DNA of 64,000 nucleotides, taken from CAVRCA01 sp965218045 (lineage in GTDB: Bacteria > Pseudomonadota > Alphaproteobacteria > Acetobacterales > Acetobacteraceae). The stretch spans positions 1 to 64,000 of the forward strand of contig CBDCJX010000002.1 in NCBI GenBank assembly GCA_965218045.1, in the 5' to 3' direction. The position numbers and the translations under genes were made by a program. Below, piece after piece: positions 17,985 through 26,646 of this stretch. The notes under the pieces are model-generated. The model saw only the letters and a program-made list of their open reading frames with translations. It ran no database searches and was not told the origin of the DNA. Numbering within the stretch: the first letter of the stretch is position 1; every line of letters starts with the position of its first letter.

Positions 17985-18764
17985 CTACTCCGCCGCGACG
18001 ATCGCCACCGGGCGCTCGCCGGCGGCGTAGGCTTCAACCGCCTGGCCGAAACGCTCGAAGATGCCGCGAGACACCACGTCGGTGTCCCAGTCGTATTCCG
18101 GGTGCCACTGCATCCCGACGGCGAAGCCGGGCGCGTTGCCGACCCGCACCGCCTCGATCGTGCCGTCGGGGGCGACGCCTTCCACGACCAGGCCAGGCGC
18201 CAGCCGCTCGATACCCTGGTTGTGCAGCGAATTGACGGCGATCTCGGTCGCGCCCGCGACCCGATGCAGCCAGCTCCCCGGCGTCACGCGCACCGAATGC
18301 GCCTTGCCGGTGCGCACCCGATGGGTGGGCTGCATCGGGGTGGAGTGGTCGAGTCGCCCCGGCACATCCTGCAATCGCTGGTGCAGCGAGCCGCCGAGGG
18401 CGACGTTCAGTTCCTGAAAGCCGCGACAGATCGCCAATAGCGGCACGGCGGCGGCTATGGCGGCACGGATCAGCGGCAGGGTGGCGCCGTCGCGCATCGG
18501 GTCCTCGAACGTGCCCTCGGCGTGCGGCGGGCCGCCGTACAGGTCAGGGTGCACGTTGGAGCGGCTGCCGGTCAGCATGATGCCGTCCAGCCGGGCGAGC
18601 AGCGTCTCGATCTCCGACCGCGAGCCGTTGGCCGGGATCAGCACCGGCACCGCGCCGACAAGCTGATCCGTGGCGCGGACATACGTGTCGGAGGCGGCGT
18701 GGTTCGGCATGCCAAAGATGCCGAAGGTCTTGGTGCAGCAACTGATCCCGATGAGCGGCTTCAT
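17985..18764 (-). CDS. gamma-glutamyl-gamma-aminobutyrate hydrolase family protein (class I GATase, C26)
   Basis: A 259-residue class I glutamine-amidotransferase-like hydrolase of the PuuD/peptidase C26 family, which cleaves gamma-glutamyl amides such as gamma-glutamyl-GABA in putrescine breakdown. The nucleophile elbow is 'LLAICRGFQELNVALGG' and the catalytic His-Glu is in 'GMQWHPEYDWD'. 'VNSLHNQGIERLAPGL' is a family motif. The start is taken at ATG 18764 (MKPLIGISC); a longer N-terminus to 18803 is possible. It is convergent with hemA, 12 bp apart. No other polyamine genes lie nearby, so the natural substrate is open. Confidence 0.88.
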   Translation of the reverse strand: MKPLIGISCCTKTFGIFGMPNHAASDTYVRATDQLVGAVPVLIPANGSRSEIETLLARLDGIMLTGSRSNVHPDLYGGPPHAEGTFEDPMRDGATLPLIRAAIAAAVPLLAICRGFQELNVALGGSLHQRLQDVPGRLDHSTPMQPTHRVRTGKAHSVRVTPGSWLHRVAGATEIAVNSLHNQGIERLAPGLVVEGVAPDGTIEAVRVGNAPGFAVGMQWHPEYDWDTDVVSRGIFERFGQAVEAYAAGERPVAIVAAE

Positions 18765-18864
18765 GATCCAGCGTGACATTAGCGACGACACATCATCGAC
18801 CATGTGAGGTTCAAAAAAAAGTCATTTGCGCGTGGGTGGCCACGAAGCACGGCGGAGCAATGCA

Positions 18865-19515
18865 TCATCCGCCGCCCCCAGTCGAGTACGGGCTGCCGTT
18901 GGGGAAGCCTCGGTCGATGAATTGGAACAGGCTGTCGCTGAAATGCCCGCCGAGCTGCACGTCGTAGAGCGTCACCCGGGTCTCCTGGCGCTGCGCGTCG
19001 ATCACCGACCATTGCCGCAGCGCCAACGGGTTGTCGGCGAACACCAAGGTGAGGCTGCCCTCGCCAACGGCCGACGAGCGGCTCACGGTGATGGCGATCA
19101 TACCCGGCTGGCGTTGCAGGGCGGTGACGTTGACCGAGCCGGTAAGGCGAATGTGCTCGGCGAGCAGGATGCCGAGCGGCGTCTGGGAGAGCGGGACATT
19201 GCTGGTCTGTCCAAGCTGCGAGTCGTGAAACACCAGCAAGCCGCCCCCCGCGACCAGCAGGAATGGCGTTGGCGGGTCGTATTCGAACCGCATTCGCCCC
19301 GGCCGTTCGAGCCAAGCCGTGCCCCGCGTCGTCCGCCCGTCGGGACCGATCTGCAGGAAGCGTGCCTTCAGCGTGTGGATCGAGTTGAGATAGGTCTCGA
19401 TCGCGCTGATCGTGGCGGCATCGGCCGGCTGCGCTCGCGCGGGCATGGCGCCGAGCACGGCGGGCACGGCGCCCAGCATGGCGGGAAAAGCGGCGAGCAA
19501 GGTGCGGCGTCTCAT
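18865..19515 (-). CDS. lolA: LolA-like outer-membrane lipoprotein carrier protein
   Basis: A 216-residue periplasmic protein with a signal peptide (MRRRTLLAAFPAML..., cleavage likely after 'MPARA'). The mature part follows the LolA pattern: 'ISAIETYLNSIHTLKARFLQ', then 'GTAWLERPGRMRFEYDPP' and 'LLVAGGGLLVFHD'. LolA carries lipoproteins from the inner membrane across the periplasm to the outer membrane. The ATG at 19515 opens the signal peptide; the longer open frame upstream has no signal. It is divergent from the KGG stress gene across a 225-bp intergenic region. Confidence 0.82.
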   Translation of the reverse strand: MRRRTLLAAFPAMLGAVPAVLGAMPARAQPADAATISAIETYLNSIHTLKARFLQIGPDGRTTRGTAWLERPGRMRFEYDPPTPFLLVAGGGLLVFHDSQLGQTSNVPLSQTPLGILLAEHIRLTGSVNVTALQRQPGMIAITVSRSSAVGEGSLTLVFADNPLALRQWSVIDAQRQETRVTLYDVQLGGHFSDSLFQFIDRGFPNGSPYSTGGGG

Positions 19516-19634
19516 GACTTGGATGTGGCCTTGCCAACGATCGATTGCAAAGCGCCGGGGTCGCCTTTTGCGCCGGTCAGCCATCCCGGCCCGCTGGAGA
19601 AATCCGGTCCCGTGGATGGCGGCCAACCGCTGCA

Positions 19635-19658
19635 ACATACGTCTCGGTGAACGTATGT
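19635..19658. repeat. 8-bp perfect inverted repeat with 8-bp spacer (possible operator)
   Basis: ACATACGT at 19635-19642 and ACGTATGT at 19651-19658 form a perfect dyad around an 8-bp spacer. It lies between the divergent lolA and KGG genes, just upstream of the putative stress promoter, where a regulator could bind. It could also form a small RNA hairpin. No regulator is identified. Confidence 0.45.
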
Positions 19659-19661
19659 AGC

Positions 19662-19686
19662 CGAACCACGGCGGCGCGCCTCCGTT
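19662..19686 (+). promoter_or_regulatory. possible sigma-EcfG (general stress) promoter
   Basis: CGAAC (19662-19666), a 16-bp spacer and CGTT (19683-19686) match the alphaproteobacterial EcfG consensus GGAAC-N16/17-CGTT except for the first base. It lies about 55 bp before the start of a KGG-domain stress gene, a type often under general stress control. Recognition is by eye only. Confidence 0.42.
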
Positions 19687-19740
19687 GCCTTTCGTAGTGA
19701 CGCCGCCGCCGGTCGTCGCGCTTGGGAAGGAGCCAGATCG

Positions 19741-19962
19741 ATGGCAAACACCACGAAGACGGGAAGCAGCCGCCGCGGCTTTGCCTCGATGGACCCGGCA
19801 CGTCAGCGCGAGATCGCCTCGAAGGGCGGCAGCAGCGTGCCTGCCGAGAAGCGGCCGTTCTCGCAGAACCACAAGCTGGCGGCGGAAGCCGGGCGCAAAG
19901 GGGGCGAGCACTCCCACGGCGGCCGCAAGCCCGCCGCCGAGGCGGCGCTGCCGGACCGGTAG
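19741..19962 (+). CDS. KGG-domain stress-induced protein (YciG/con-10 type)
   Basis: A 73-residue very hydrophilic protein with two KGG-type repeats: 'RGFASMDPARQREIASKGG' near residue 12 and 'HKLAAEAGRKGGEHSHGG' near residue 44. Such small proteins are induced by starvation, desiccation or stationary phase in many bacteria; their molecular role is unknown. AAGGAG lies upstream of the ATG. A sigma-EcfG-like promoter and an inverted repeat lie in the leader region. It has no predicted membrane segment or signal. Confidence 0.85.
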   Translation: MANTTKTGSSRRGFASMDPARQREIASKGGSSVPAEKRPFSQNHKLAAEAGRKGGEHSHGGRKPAAEAALPDR

Positions 19963-20130
19963 TTGTTCGGCCGGTTCGTAGGTTCAGACCACGTCGGTTA
20001 GCCAATCGCGGCCGGCGCCGGGTCGCCGTGCGACGGCAACACAAGCGTATGCATCACGCTTGGTTCGGCTCTCTCGCACCGCGCCCTTGCTGTTGCCCGT
20101 CCCCATTCTCAAGCTCTAGCATGACGTTCG

Positions 20131-23100
20131 TCAGGCGGCTCGCCGTCGAACTCCCGTTGTCGTCAATCCCGACCACGCCTCGCGGCGCTCATCGGCCTGA
20201 GCCGCGAGGGTGTAGTCCGCGAAGCCGTGCCGTGCCGCCTCGCGCAGGCGGCGCAGCAGGCTCCAGTCGTGCAGCAGCTGGCTGATCGCCTCGAACCAGG
20301 AAGCCGCGTTCTCCGCGACGAGCCGACCGCCACCCCGCTCGGCGATCGAACCGCGATAGACCTCGACGTCGGAGGCCAGCACGGCCAGGCCGAGCCCGGC
20401 ATAGTCCATCGTCTTGATCGCCGATTTGGACCGATTGAAACTGGTATCGACCAGCGGCGCGATGCCGACATCCCAGGCGTGCTGCTGGGTGATCCAGTTC
20501 ACGAACCCTGGGTAGCTCGCCGCCGCGGTCGGCGGGAGCCGCACGCGATTGATCCACTCCGGCAACGACGCGCTGGTGACGCCGAGCACGTCGACCCTGA
20601 CGCGCGTGCCGTGTGCCTCGTGCAGTCGCTGCAGCGCCGGCATGACCAAAGCGAGGTCGGCGTCATGCGTCGCGGTGCCCATGAACAGCACGCGCAACGG
20701 CCCGAACGGCGCGGTCTCGGCGGGCCGGATCGCCGACCAGAGGCGTTCGTCGAGGCCGTTCCTGACCAGGGTCGCGTCATTGCGCACGCCAGCAAGGGCT
20801 TCGCGCAGGGCCGGGGTGGACACCCACACGGCGTCGGCCCTTCGCACCATGCGGCTCACCGCGTCGACTCGCGGCCGCAGCACCGCCGCGTCCGGGTGTT
20901 CGGGCGGGATGTTCAGCAGATCGTCATCGAGATCGTACAGCAGCCGCACGTCCAGGCCGCGGCAGTGCTCAATGAGCCGGTCGGCTTGTGCCGGCTCGGT
21001 CACCGAATAGCGCTGACAGGCGAGGATGTCGGCGCGGTAGCGCAGCGCCTCCTCTGGTGTCGCGACGGTCACGTCGAGCTCGGCCCCGATCGCCGGATGA
21101 TCGAGCGGCAGCAGCAGGCGGATGTAGCCGCACGGGCTGATCGCCGCGCCGTCAAGCCGCTCCGGCACGACCACAACGCTGGTCCGGCCGGGCAAGCGCA
21201 GGTCGATCGTGCCGCTCGTGGCCCGCGATTTTGGCGCCGGGGGCTTGGCCGGGCGCAGATAGGCGTCGGCGTAGAAATCCTCGACCGGCACCCGCGCTCG
21301 CGCCCGGGGCGGCGCGCGTCGGGCTTGCAGGTCCTGCCGCACCGTCTCGAACAGCTCGATCCACACTGCCGCGTCGCTGGTCGGATCGGCGAACCAGGTC
21401 AGCGGTCGATGTTCGAGCCGTTCGGGTAGCGCGCCGATCCTGGACGCCACGATGGGCAGCCCGGTCGCGATCGCGGCACTCAGCGTGAAGCTGTAGGTCT
21501 CCGGCACCTGGCCGGGAAACCAGATGACGTGTGGCTGGGCCTCGGCGATCAAGTTCGCCAGCTCAGCGGATTTGTACGGGCCGGTGGCCTGGATGCGCTG
21601 CTCCGCCAAAGGCGGCAAGGCGACCTCGGAATAGCCGATCAGCCGGATGTCGAGCCGCGCCGGATCGGCGGCTTCGGCGACCGCGGCGACCGTGCGCGAT
21701 CCCTTGTGGCTGGTGAGCACGCCGAGAATGGCGACACGCAAGGTCGGGCCGCGCCGATCAGCGGGAAGCCGGCTCGGCCAGGCTGCCTTGCTCACCGTCT
21801 CGTGCGGAACCACCACGGCGCGCCTGTCGAGCCCGTAGCGGGTCAGCTTGTCGCGGGTGTCGCTGCTGGGACAGATCACCCGGTCGGCCTGCCGCAGCAG
21901 CCACGCGTGCTCGGCGCGCCAGGCGAGGATGTCGCCGGCGGTCATGTCCGGCCGCGCCGCGATGCAGGCGTTGCACACCGCCGGTTCCGGCGCGCCGCAA
22001 TACTGCGAATCACGTTGCGGTACCATGTTGATCTGCGGGCAGATCGTCAGATAGTCGTGCATCGTGAAGTCGAATGGCACCGCGAGCGCATGGACCAACG
22101 CACGCAGGTCGAGGCGCATGCCGAGCGTGTGATGGATGTGCACGCGGCTCACCGCGGCCGAGCGCAGGAATGCTCGCACATCGTCGCCGCGATCGTCGCC
22201 AAGTTGCAGGGTCGGATGGTCGGGATGCGCCGGCGCCGAGAGCGCGATCCCGCGCGTCGTCGCGGCCAGCTCGAGAAAACTGGCGCGCTCGCCGACATCG
22301 GCGATCAGTGCGTTCATCTGCTGGCGCACGCCGCCGCCGAGCCCGTGCGTCACCATCAGCAATGTCGGCAATCCGCTGCGGCGGAACAGCGCGGCGGTGA
22401 GCGCGAAACGATACGGGCCGACCGCGTCGCGACGCACGTGCCGCGCCACCAGCGCGTTGAATTCCGGATGGCGCGCGAGAAGCAGGTCGGCCTTGCCTTC
22501 GAGATCGGCCGATCCGACGCCGAAGCTCACCTTGCCTTCATGGTAGACGAAAGTGTCGCAGGCCAGCAGGTGCCGCCAGCCACGCGCGGCGGCACGCATG
22601 CAGAAATCGTTCTCCTCGCCATAACCGCGGCCGAACGTCTCGGCGTCGAACAGCCCGAGTTCGTCGAGGCAGGCACGCCGGATGTACATGCAGAAGCCGA
22701 CCGTGGTCGGCACGTCGACGGTGCGGCCGCCATTCGCCTCGCGGGCCGCGTCGTCGAGCTCGGCGAGCGTGCGGCCGAACGGCATCGCGCCGCCTTCCTC
22801 GTGCGGATAGCTGCAAATCGTCGCATTGTTGGAGAACGGCGAGACCGTTCCGATGCGCGGTTGCGCGTAGGCATGGCCGGCAAGGCGCCCGAGCCAGCCA
22901 AGCGGCACTTCGGTGTCGCTGTTCAACAAGAGAATGTCGGCGCGATCGGAGACCTGCATGCCCCGATTGACCGACACCACGAAACCGAGATTGCGGCGAT
23001 GGCGAATCAGTCGAATGCGCCCGGTCGCGTTGACGGTGTCGAGCCATTCCGACAGCCCCGGCTCCGGCGAGCAATCATCCACCACGATGATCTCGCCGGG

Positions 23101-23643
23101 TGGGCGCTGCTTGTCGGCGAGCACCGATTGCAGGCAGCGCTGCGTCTGCGCCAGGCCGCGATACACCGGGATCACGATGTCAACCTGCACGCCGCGCGGA
23201 CCGGACGGCGGCGCGGCCTCCGAGGGCAGACAGTCGGCGATGTCGATCCGCTTCTCGGTTGCCCAGCCCTGCCCGCTGCCAACCAGGACATGATGCAGCA
23301 GCGGATTTGCGGCCCCCTCCGGGTGTTCTAGCGCGTAGAACGTGGCGTCGAAACGCGGATGCGGGTTGCGCAACTCCGCGGCGCCGTGCTGCATGTAGTG
23401 CAGCAAGGGATGGATGCCGGCCTCGGCGACGTCTGGATATTGTGCCAAGTACCACGCGCTGTCGAAAAAAGCGTTGGGATCGCGAAACTCCGCCATGCCG
23501 TGGTTCAGGAAATGATCCAACGGGTCGATGCCGGCCGAGGCAACGTCTGGATAAGCGGCGCAATACCAGGCGGCGTCAAAAAAAGCGCCCAGATCTACCC
23601 TGGGGATCGCAGTGAGCATGATGCCGGGAATCCTGAATTGCAT
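20131..23643 (-). CDS. multidomain glycosyltransferase (three GT modules, N-terminal WYxxxYPDV repeats)
   Basis: A 1170-residue cytoplasmic glycosyltransferase. Residues about 21-57 and 59-95 are two copies of a repeat with the core FDxAWYxxxYPDV and a degenerate third to about 122. A GT2 domain starts at about 154 ('VDIVIPVYRG', 'IIVVDDCSPEPG', 'ILLLNSDTEVPLGWL'). A GT-B module follows ('LMVTHGLGGGVRQQMNALI', 'PETYSFTLSAAIATGLPIV'). A second GT-B module is at about 845-1165 ('RLLYDLDDDLLNIPPEHPD', 'SKSAIKTMDYAGLGLAVLA'). Proteins of this kind build O-antigen or capsule chains. ATG 23643 or 23619 could be the start. It is divergent from the ACP/rhamnose genes. Confidence 0.85.
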   Translation of the reverse strand: MQFRIPGIMLTAIPRVDLGAFFDAAWYCAAYPDVASAGIDPLDHFLNHGMAEFRDPNAFFDSAWYLAQYPDVAEAGIHPLLHYMQHGAAELRNPHPRFDATFYALEHPEGAANPLLHHVLVGSGQGWATEKRIDIADCLPSEAAPPSGPRGVQVDIVIPVYRGLAQTQRCLQSVLADKQRPPGEIIVVDDCSPEPGLSEWLDTVNATGRIRLIRHRRNLGFVVSVNRGMQVSDRADILLLNSDTEVPLGWLGRLAGHAYAQPRIGTVSPFSNNATICSYPHEEGGAMPFGRTLAELDDAAREANGGRTVDVPTTVGFCMYIRRACLDELGLFDAETFGRGYGEENDFCMRAAARGWRHLLACDTFVYHEGKVSFGVGSADLEGKADLLLARHPEFNALVARHVRRDAVGPYRFALTAALFRRSGLPTLLMVTHGLGGGVRQQMNALIADVGERASFLELAATTRGIALSAPAHPDHPTLQLGDDRGDDVRAFLRSAAVSRVHIHHTLGMRLDLRALVHALAVPFDFTMHDYLTICPQINMVPQRDSQYCGAPEPAVCNACIAARPDMTAGDILAWRAEHAWLLRQADRVICPSSDTRDKLTRYGLDRRAVVVPHETVSKAAWPSRLPADRRGPTLRVAILGVLTSHKGSRTVAAVAEAADPARLDIRLIGYSEVALPPLAEQRIQATGPYKSAELANLIAEAQPHVIWFPGQVPETYSFTLSAAIATGLPIVASRIGALPERLEHRPLTWFADPTSDAAVWIELFETVRQDLQARRAPPRARARVPVEDFYADAYLRPAKPPAPKSRATSGTIDLRLPGRTSVVVVPERLDGAAISPCGYIRLLLPLDHPAIGAELDVTVATPEEALRYRADILACQRYSVTEPAQADRLIEHCRGLDVRLLYDLDDDLLNIPPEHPDAAVLRPRVDAVSRMVRRADAVWVSTPALREALAGVRNDATLVRNGLDERLWSAIRPAETAPFGPLRVLFMGTATHDADLALVMPALQRLHEAHGTRVRVDVLGVTSASLPEWINRVRLPPTAAASYPGFVNWITQQHAWDVGIAPLVDTSFNRSKSAIKTMDYAGLGLAVLASDVEVYRGSIAERGGGRLVAENAASWFEAISQLLHDWSLLRRLREAARHGFADYTLAAQADERREAWSGLTTTGVRRRAA

Positions 23644-23746
23644 TAGCGTGGTGAATGGTTTTGAAACTACGCGATTGAGCCGCGGTCGCCAAGCATGTTG
23701 CGTCGCGGCGCGGCCGAAAAACAAGTAGCATCAGGAGAGCGAATTG

Positions 23747-24436
23747 ATGTTGCCGCTCGACAAGTTGGCGGTCCGATTTGAGACACTCGGCGATAATTGC
23801 GAGTTCGGCTTGGTGCAGCGTCGCGCCGGCGCGGAGCCGTTGGGCTTGCTGCGATTTGCCGGCTTCCACATTCCGGTCGAGCAGCGACTCGAACGATTGG
23901 TCATGGCGCTCGACGCGCGCTTCGAGGGGCTGGGTCGGCCGGAGACGGTGCGCGCCGAAGCGGCCGGACAAGCGGGCAGGCGCGAATACCTCATCAGAGA
24001 AACCGCCTATGATCTGATGTATCATAGCTTCCAGCCCGAGGGTCGCATTGATCCGGAAGCCCTGCGGCTACAGGAAGCCAAGAAGTTGCAGTTCCTGCGC
24101 CGCAAGCTGCTCACCGACCTCGCCAGCGCCGAGAAGATCCTGGTCTGGAAATCGAACCTCCGGCTGGCGGAGAGCGACGTGATGGAAGCCGTCTCGGCGC
24201 TTGGCCGCTTCGGGCCGAACACGCTGCTCTGGGTCGAGGAGGCGGGGCCTGGGTTTCCGCCAGGCTCCGTGCAACGGCGCGGCCCACATCTGCTGAAGGC
24301 CCATATCGAGCGGCTGGCGCCGTACGACGATGCGACCAACATCTGCTACGAGGGCTGGCTTCGCATTTGCGCCGAGGCGTATCGCCAAACGCGGGAAAGC
24401 GTGACCGCGCCCGACGCGGCAAGGCGGGCCGGATGA
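23747..24436 (+). CDS. conserved hypothetical protein of glycan cluster (LGDNCEFG motif)
   Basis: A 229-residue protein I cannot place in a named family with confidence. It opens with 'RFETLGDNCEFGLVQRR' and 'PLGLLRFAGFHI', a block that looks conserved and holds an invariant-looking Cys, as in papain-like DUF1796-type proteins. Further features are 'ETAYDLMYHSF', 'KKLQFLRRKLLTDL' and 'ILVWKSN'. No signal peptide or membrane helix. AGGAGAG lies 7 nt before the ATG at 23747. Its stop overlaps the acyl carrier protein start (ATGA), so the two are co-translated, which hints at shared work. Function unknown. Confidence 0.75.
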   Translation: MLPLDKLAVRFETLGDNCEFGLVQRRAGAEPLGLLRFAGFHIPVEQRLERLVMALDARFEGLGRPETVRAEAAGQAGRREYLIRETAYDLMYHSFQPEGRIDPEALRLQEAKKLQFLRRKLLTDLASAEKILVWKSNLRLAESDVMEAVSALGRFGPNTLLWVEEAGPGFPPGSVQRRGPHLLKAHIERLAPYDDATNICYEGWLRICAEAYRQTRESVTAPDAARRAG

Positions 24437-24678
24437 TGGAGGCGGAGATTTACGCCGGACTCACGGCAATATTCCGCGAGACTTTTGCGGACCTCACACT
24501 CGCGTTGCGCTCGGAGATGTCGGCGGCGGATATTGATGGCTGGGACTCGCTGAAGATGGTCATGATCATCATGGCGGTCGAGGAGCGTTTCGATATACGT
24601 CTGCGGACCAGGGAAATGGACCAGCTGCGCTGCGTCGGAGACTTCGTGGCACTCATTGGAGAAAGACAATCGGCGTGA
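24433..24678 (+). CDS. acyl carrier protein
   Basis: An 81-residue stand-alone acyl carrier protein. The phosphopantetheine site is the Ser in 'DGWDSLKMVMIIMAVEERF', within the usual helix II. ACPs carry acyl or aminoacyl groups as thioesters. The ATG overlaps the stop of the preceding unknown gene and its 3' end lies 22 bp before the proposed rfbB start. A dedicated ACP inside a dTDP-rhamnose cluster suggests acyl modification of a sugar or lipid, but no acyltransferase or ligase is next to it. It is clearly not the housekeeping AcpP, whose site is usually GADSLD. Confidence 0.88.
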   Translation: MMEAEIYAGLTAIFRETFADLTLALRSEMSAADIDGWDSLKMVMIIMAVEERFDIRLRTREMDQLRCVGDFVALIGERQSA

Positions 24679-24700
24679 TGTCTGTCGTGACCCGCGCGAC

Positions 24701-25774
24701 ATGAAGATGCTGCTCACCGGCGGATGCGGGTTCATCGGTTCCGCCGTCGTGCGGCATGTGATCCGCAACACCGAGCACCAGGTGGTGAACGTCGATGTGA
24801 TGACCTATGCCGCCTCGGAGCAGGCGCTGGAGGAAGCGGCGTTTCACCCGCGACACACGCTGATCCGCGCCGACATCGCCGACGTGGCGGCCATGCGCGA
24901 GGTATTCGCGGCGTTTCAGCCCGACATGGTGATGCACCTCGCCGCCGAGAGCCACGTCGATCGGTCGATCGACGGGCCGGCACAGTTCATCACCACCAAC
25001 GTGGTCGGCACGTTCACCTTGCTGGAAGCAGCGCGCGCGTTCTGGGCAGGGTTGCCGGCAACGCGACGCGCCCGGTTTCGCTTCCACCACGTGTCGACCG
25101 ACGAGGTGTTCGGCGCATTGGAGGCCGACGCGCCGCCGTTCACGGAGACCACGCCGTATGATCCGCGCAGCCCGTACTCGGCATCCAAGGCCGCGTCCGA
25201 TCATCTGGTGCGGGCCTGGGGTCACACCTACGGGCTGCCGGTGATCGTCAGCAACACGACCAACAATTACGGCCCGTGGCAATTCCCGGAGAAGCTGATC
25301 CCGCTGGTCACGCTCAACGCGCTGGAGGGGAAAGAGCTGCCGATCTATGGCGACGGGTCGAATCGGCGGGACTGGCTGTTCGTCGACGACCATGCCGACG
25401 CGCTGCTCCGCGTGATCGAGGTTGGCGCGCCGGGTGCCACCTACGCGATCGGCGCGCGACAACCGCGCGGCAACCTCGAAGTGGTGCGAGCGATCTGCGC
25501 CCATCTCGACCGGCGACTGCCCGACCCGGCGGGTCCGCGTGAGCGGCTGATCCGCTTCGTGGGTGACCGGCCGGGCCACGATTTCCGCTACGAGATCGAC
25601 CCGAGCCGCAGCGAGGCGGCGCTCGCCTGGCGTGCCGCGCACGATTTCGAAGCGGGACTGGCGCGCACCATCGACTGGTATCTCGACAATCGCGCCTGGT
25701 GGGGACCGGTGCGCGCCGCGCGATATAGCGGCGAGCGTCTCGGCGGCGGCGCGAAGCTGGAGCGGGTGCGATGA
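24701..25774 (+). CDS. rfbB: dTDP-glucose 4,6-dehydratase
   Basis: A 357-residue extended SDR that converts dTDP-glucose to dTDP-4-keto-6-deoxyglucose. The NAD loop is 'LLTGGCGFIGSAVVRHVI'. The catalytic Asp-Glu pair is in 'VSTDEVFGAL' and the YxxxK in 'SPYSASKAASDHLV'. 'NNYGPWQFPEKLIPL' and 'GDGSNRRDWLFVDDH' are diagnostic for RmlB. The start is ATG 24701; the frame extends 45 bp upstream into the ACP gene. The stop overlaps rfbA by 4 bp. Second step of dTDP-L-rhamnose synthesis. Confidence 0.96.
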   Translation: MKMLLTGGCGFIGSAVVRHVIRNTEHQVVNVDVMTYAASEQALEEAAFHPRHTLIRADIADVAAMREVFAAFQPDMVMHLAAESHVDRSIDGPAQFITTNVVGTFTLLEAARAFWAGLPATRRARFRFHHVSTDEVFGALEADAPPFTETTPYDPRSPYSASKAASDHLVRAWGHTYGLPVIVSNTTNNYGPWQFPEKLIPLVTLNALEGKELPIYGDGSNRRDWLFVDDHADALLRVIEVGAPGATYAIGARQPRGNLEVVRAICAHLDRRLPDPAGPRERLIRFVGDRPGHDFRYEIDPSRSEAALAWRAAHDFEAGLARTIDWYLDNRAWWGPVRAARYSGERLGGGAKLERVR

Positions 25775-26646
25775 AGGGGATCGTCCTCGCCGGCGGTTCG
25801 GGCTCGCGTTTGCATCCGATGACGTTGGCCTCGTCCAAGCAGTTGTTGCCGATCTATGACAAGCCGATGGTGTATTACCCGATCGCGACCCTGATGCTGG
25901 CCGGCATCCGCGATCTGCTGGTGATCTCCACACCGGAGGACCTGCCGCAATTCCGCCGGCTGCTCGGCGACGGCTCGCGTTTCGGCGTACGCTTCGCCTA
26001 TGCCGAGCAGCCGCGCCCCGAGGGCCTCGCGCAAGCGTTCCTGATCGGCCGCGACTGGATCGGCGGCGAGGCGTGCGCGCTGGCACTGGGCGACAACCTG
26101 ATCCACGCCGACAGTCTCCCCGCCCTGATGCGCGAGGCCGTCGAACGCAAGACCGGTGCGACGGTGTTCGCCTATCAGGTGCGCGATCCCGAGCGGTACG
26201 GGGTGGTTTCGTTCGATGCCACCGGCCGCGCGATCGACATCGTCGAGAAACCCGCCGTGCCGCACTCGAACTGGGCGGTCACCGGCCTCTACTTCTACGA
26301 CGCGCGGGTCTCCGACCTGGCCCGCAGCATTCGTCCTTCGCCGCGCGGCGAACTGGAAATCACCGATTTGAACCGGCTCTATCTCGAGGATGCCTCATTG
26401 CACGTCGTGCGTCTCTCACGCGGCTGCGCCTGGCTCGATGCGGGTACGCCCGACAGCCTGCTGCAATCGGCGACCTTCGTGCAGACCATCCAGTCCCGCA
26501 CCGGGATGCTGGTCGGCTGTCCCGAGGAGGTCGCGTTTCGCATGGGTTACATCGACGCGGCGCAACTGACGCAGCACGCGCAGTCGCTCGGCAAGACCGA
26601 GCTCGGCCGGGTGCTGATGGAGCTGGCGCAGGGAGAGCATGAATGA
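25771..26646 (+). CDS. rfbA: glucose-1-phosphate thymidylyltransferase
   Basis: A 291-residue nucleotidyltransferase that joins dTTP and glucose-1-phosphate to make dTDP-glucose, the first step of the pathway. The signature is 'GIVLAGGSGSRLHPMT' with 'SKQLLPIYDKPMVYYP'. Further conserved blocks are 'PEGLAQAFLIG', 'ALALGDNLIH' and 'AWLDAGTPDSLLQ'. It overlaps rfbB (ATGA) and rfbC at the other end, so all four genes are one transcript. Confidence 0.96.
   Translation: MKGIVLAGGSGSRLHPMTLASSKQLLPIYDKPMVYYPIATLMLAGIRDLLVISTPEDLPQFRRLLGDGSRFGVRFAYAEQPRPEGLAQAFLIGRDWIGGEACALALGDNLIHADSLPALMREAVERKTGATVFAYQVRDPERYGVVSFDATGRAIDIVEKPAVPHSNWAVTGLYFYDARVSDLARSIRPSPRGELEITDLNRLYLEDASLHVVRLSRGCAWLDAGTPDSLLQSATFVQTIQSRTGMLVGCPEEVAFRMGYIDAAQLTQHAQSLGKTELGRVLMELAQGEHE

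Noticed and set aside
21529..23331. A 600-codon open frame opposite the multidomain glycosyltransferase
   Set aside because: No recognisable domain and typical shadow composition; the other strand has clear GT motifs.
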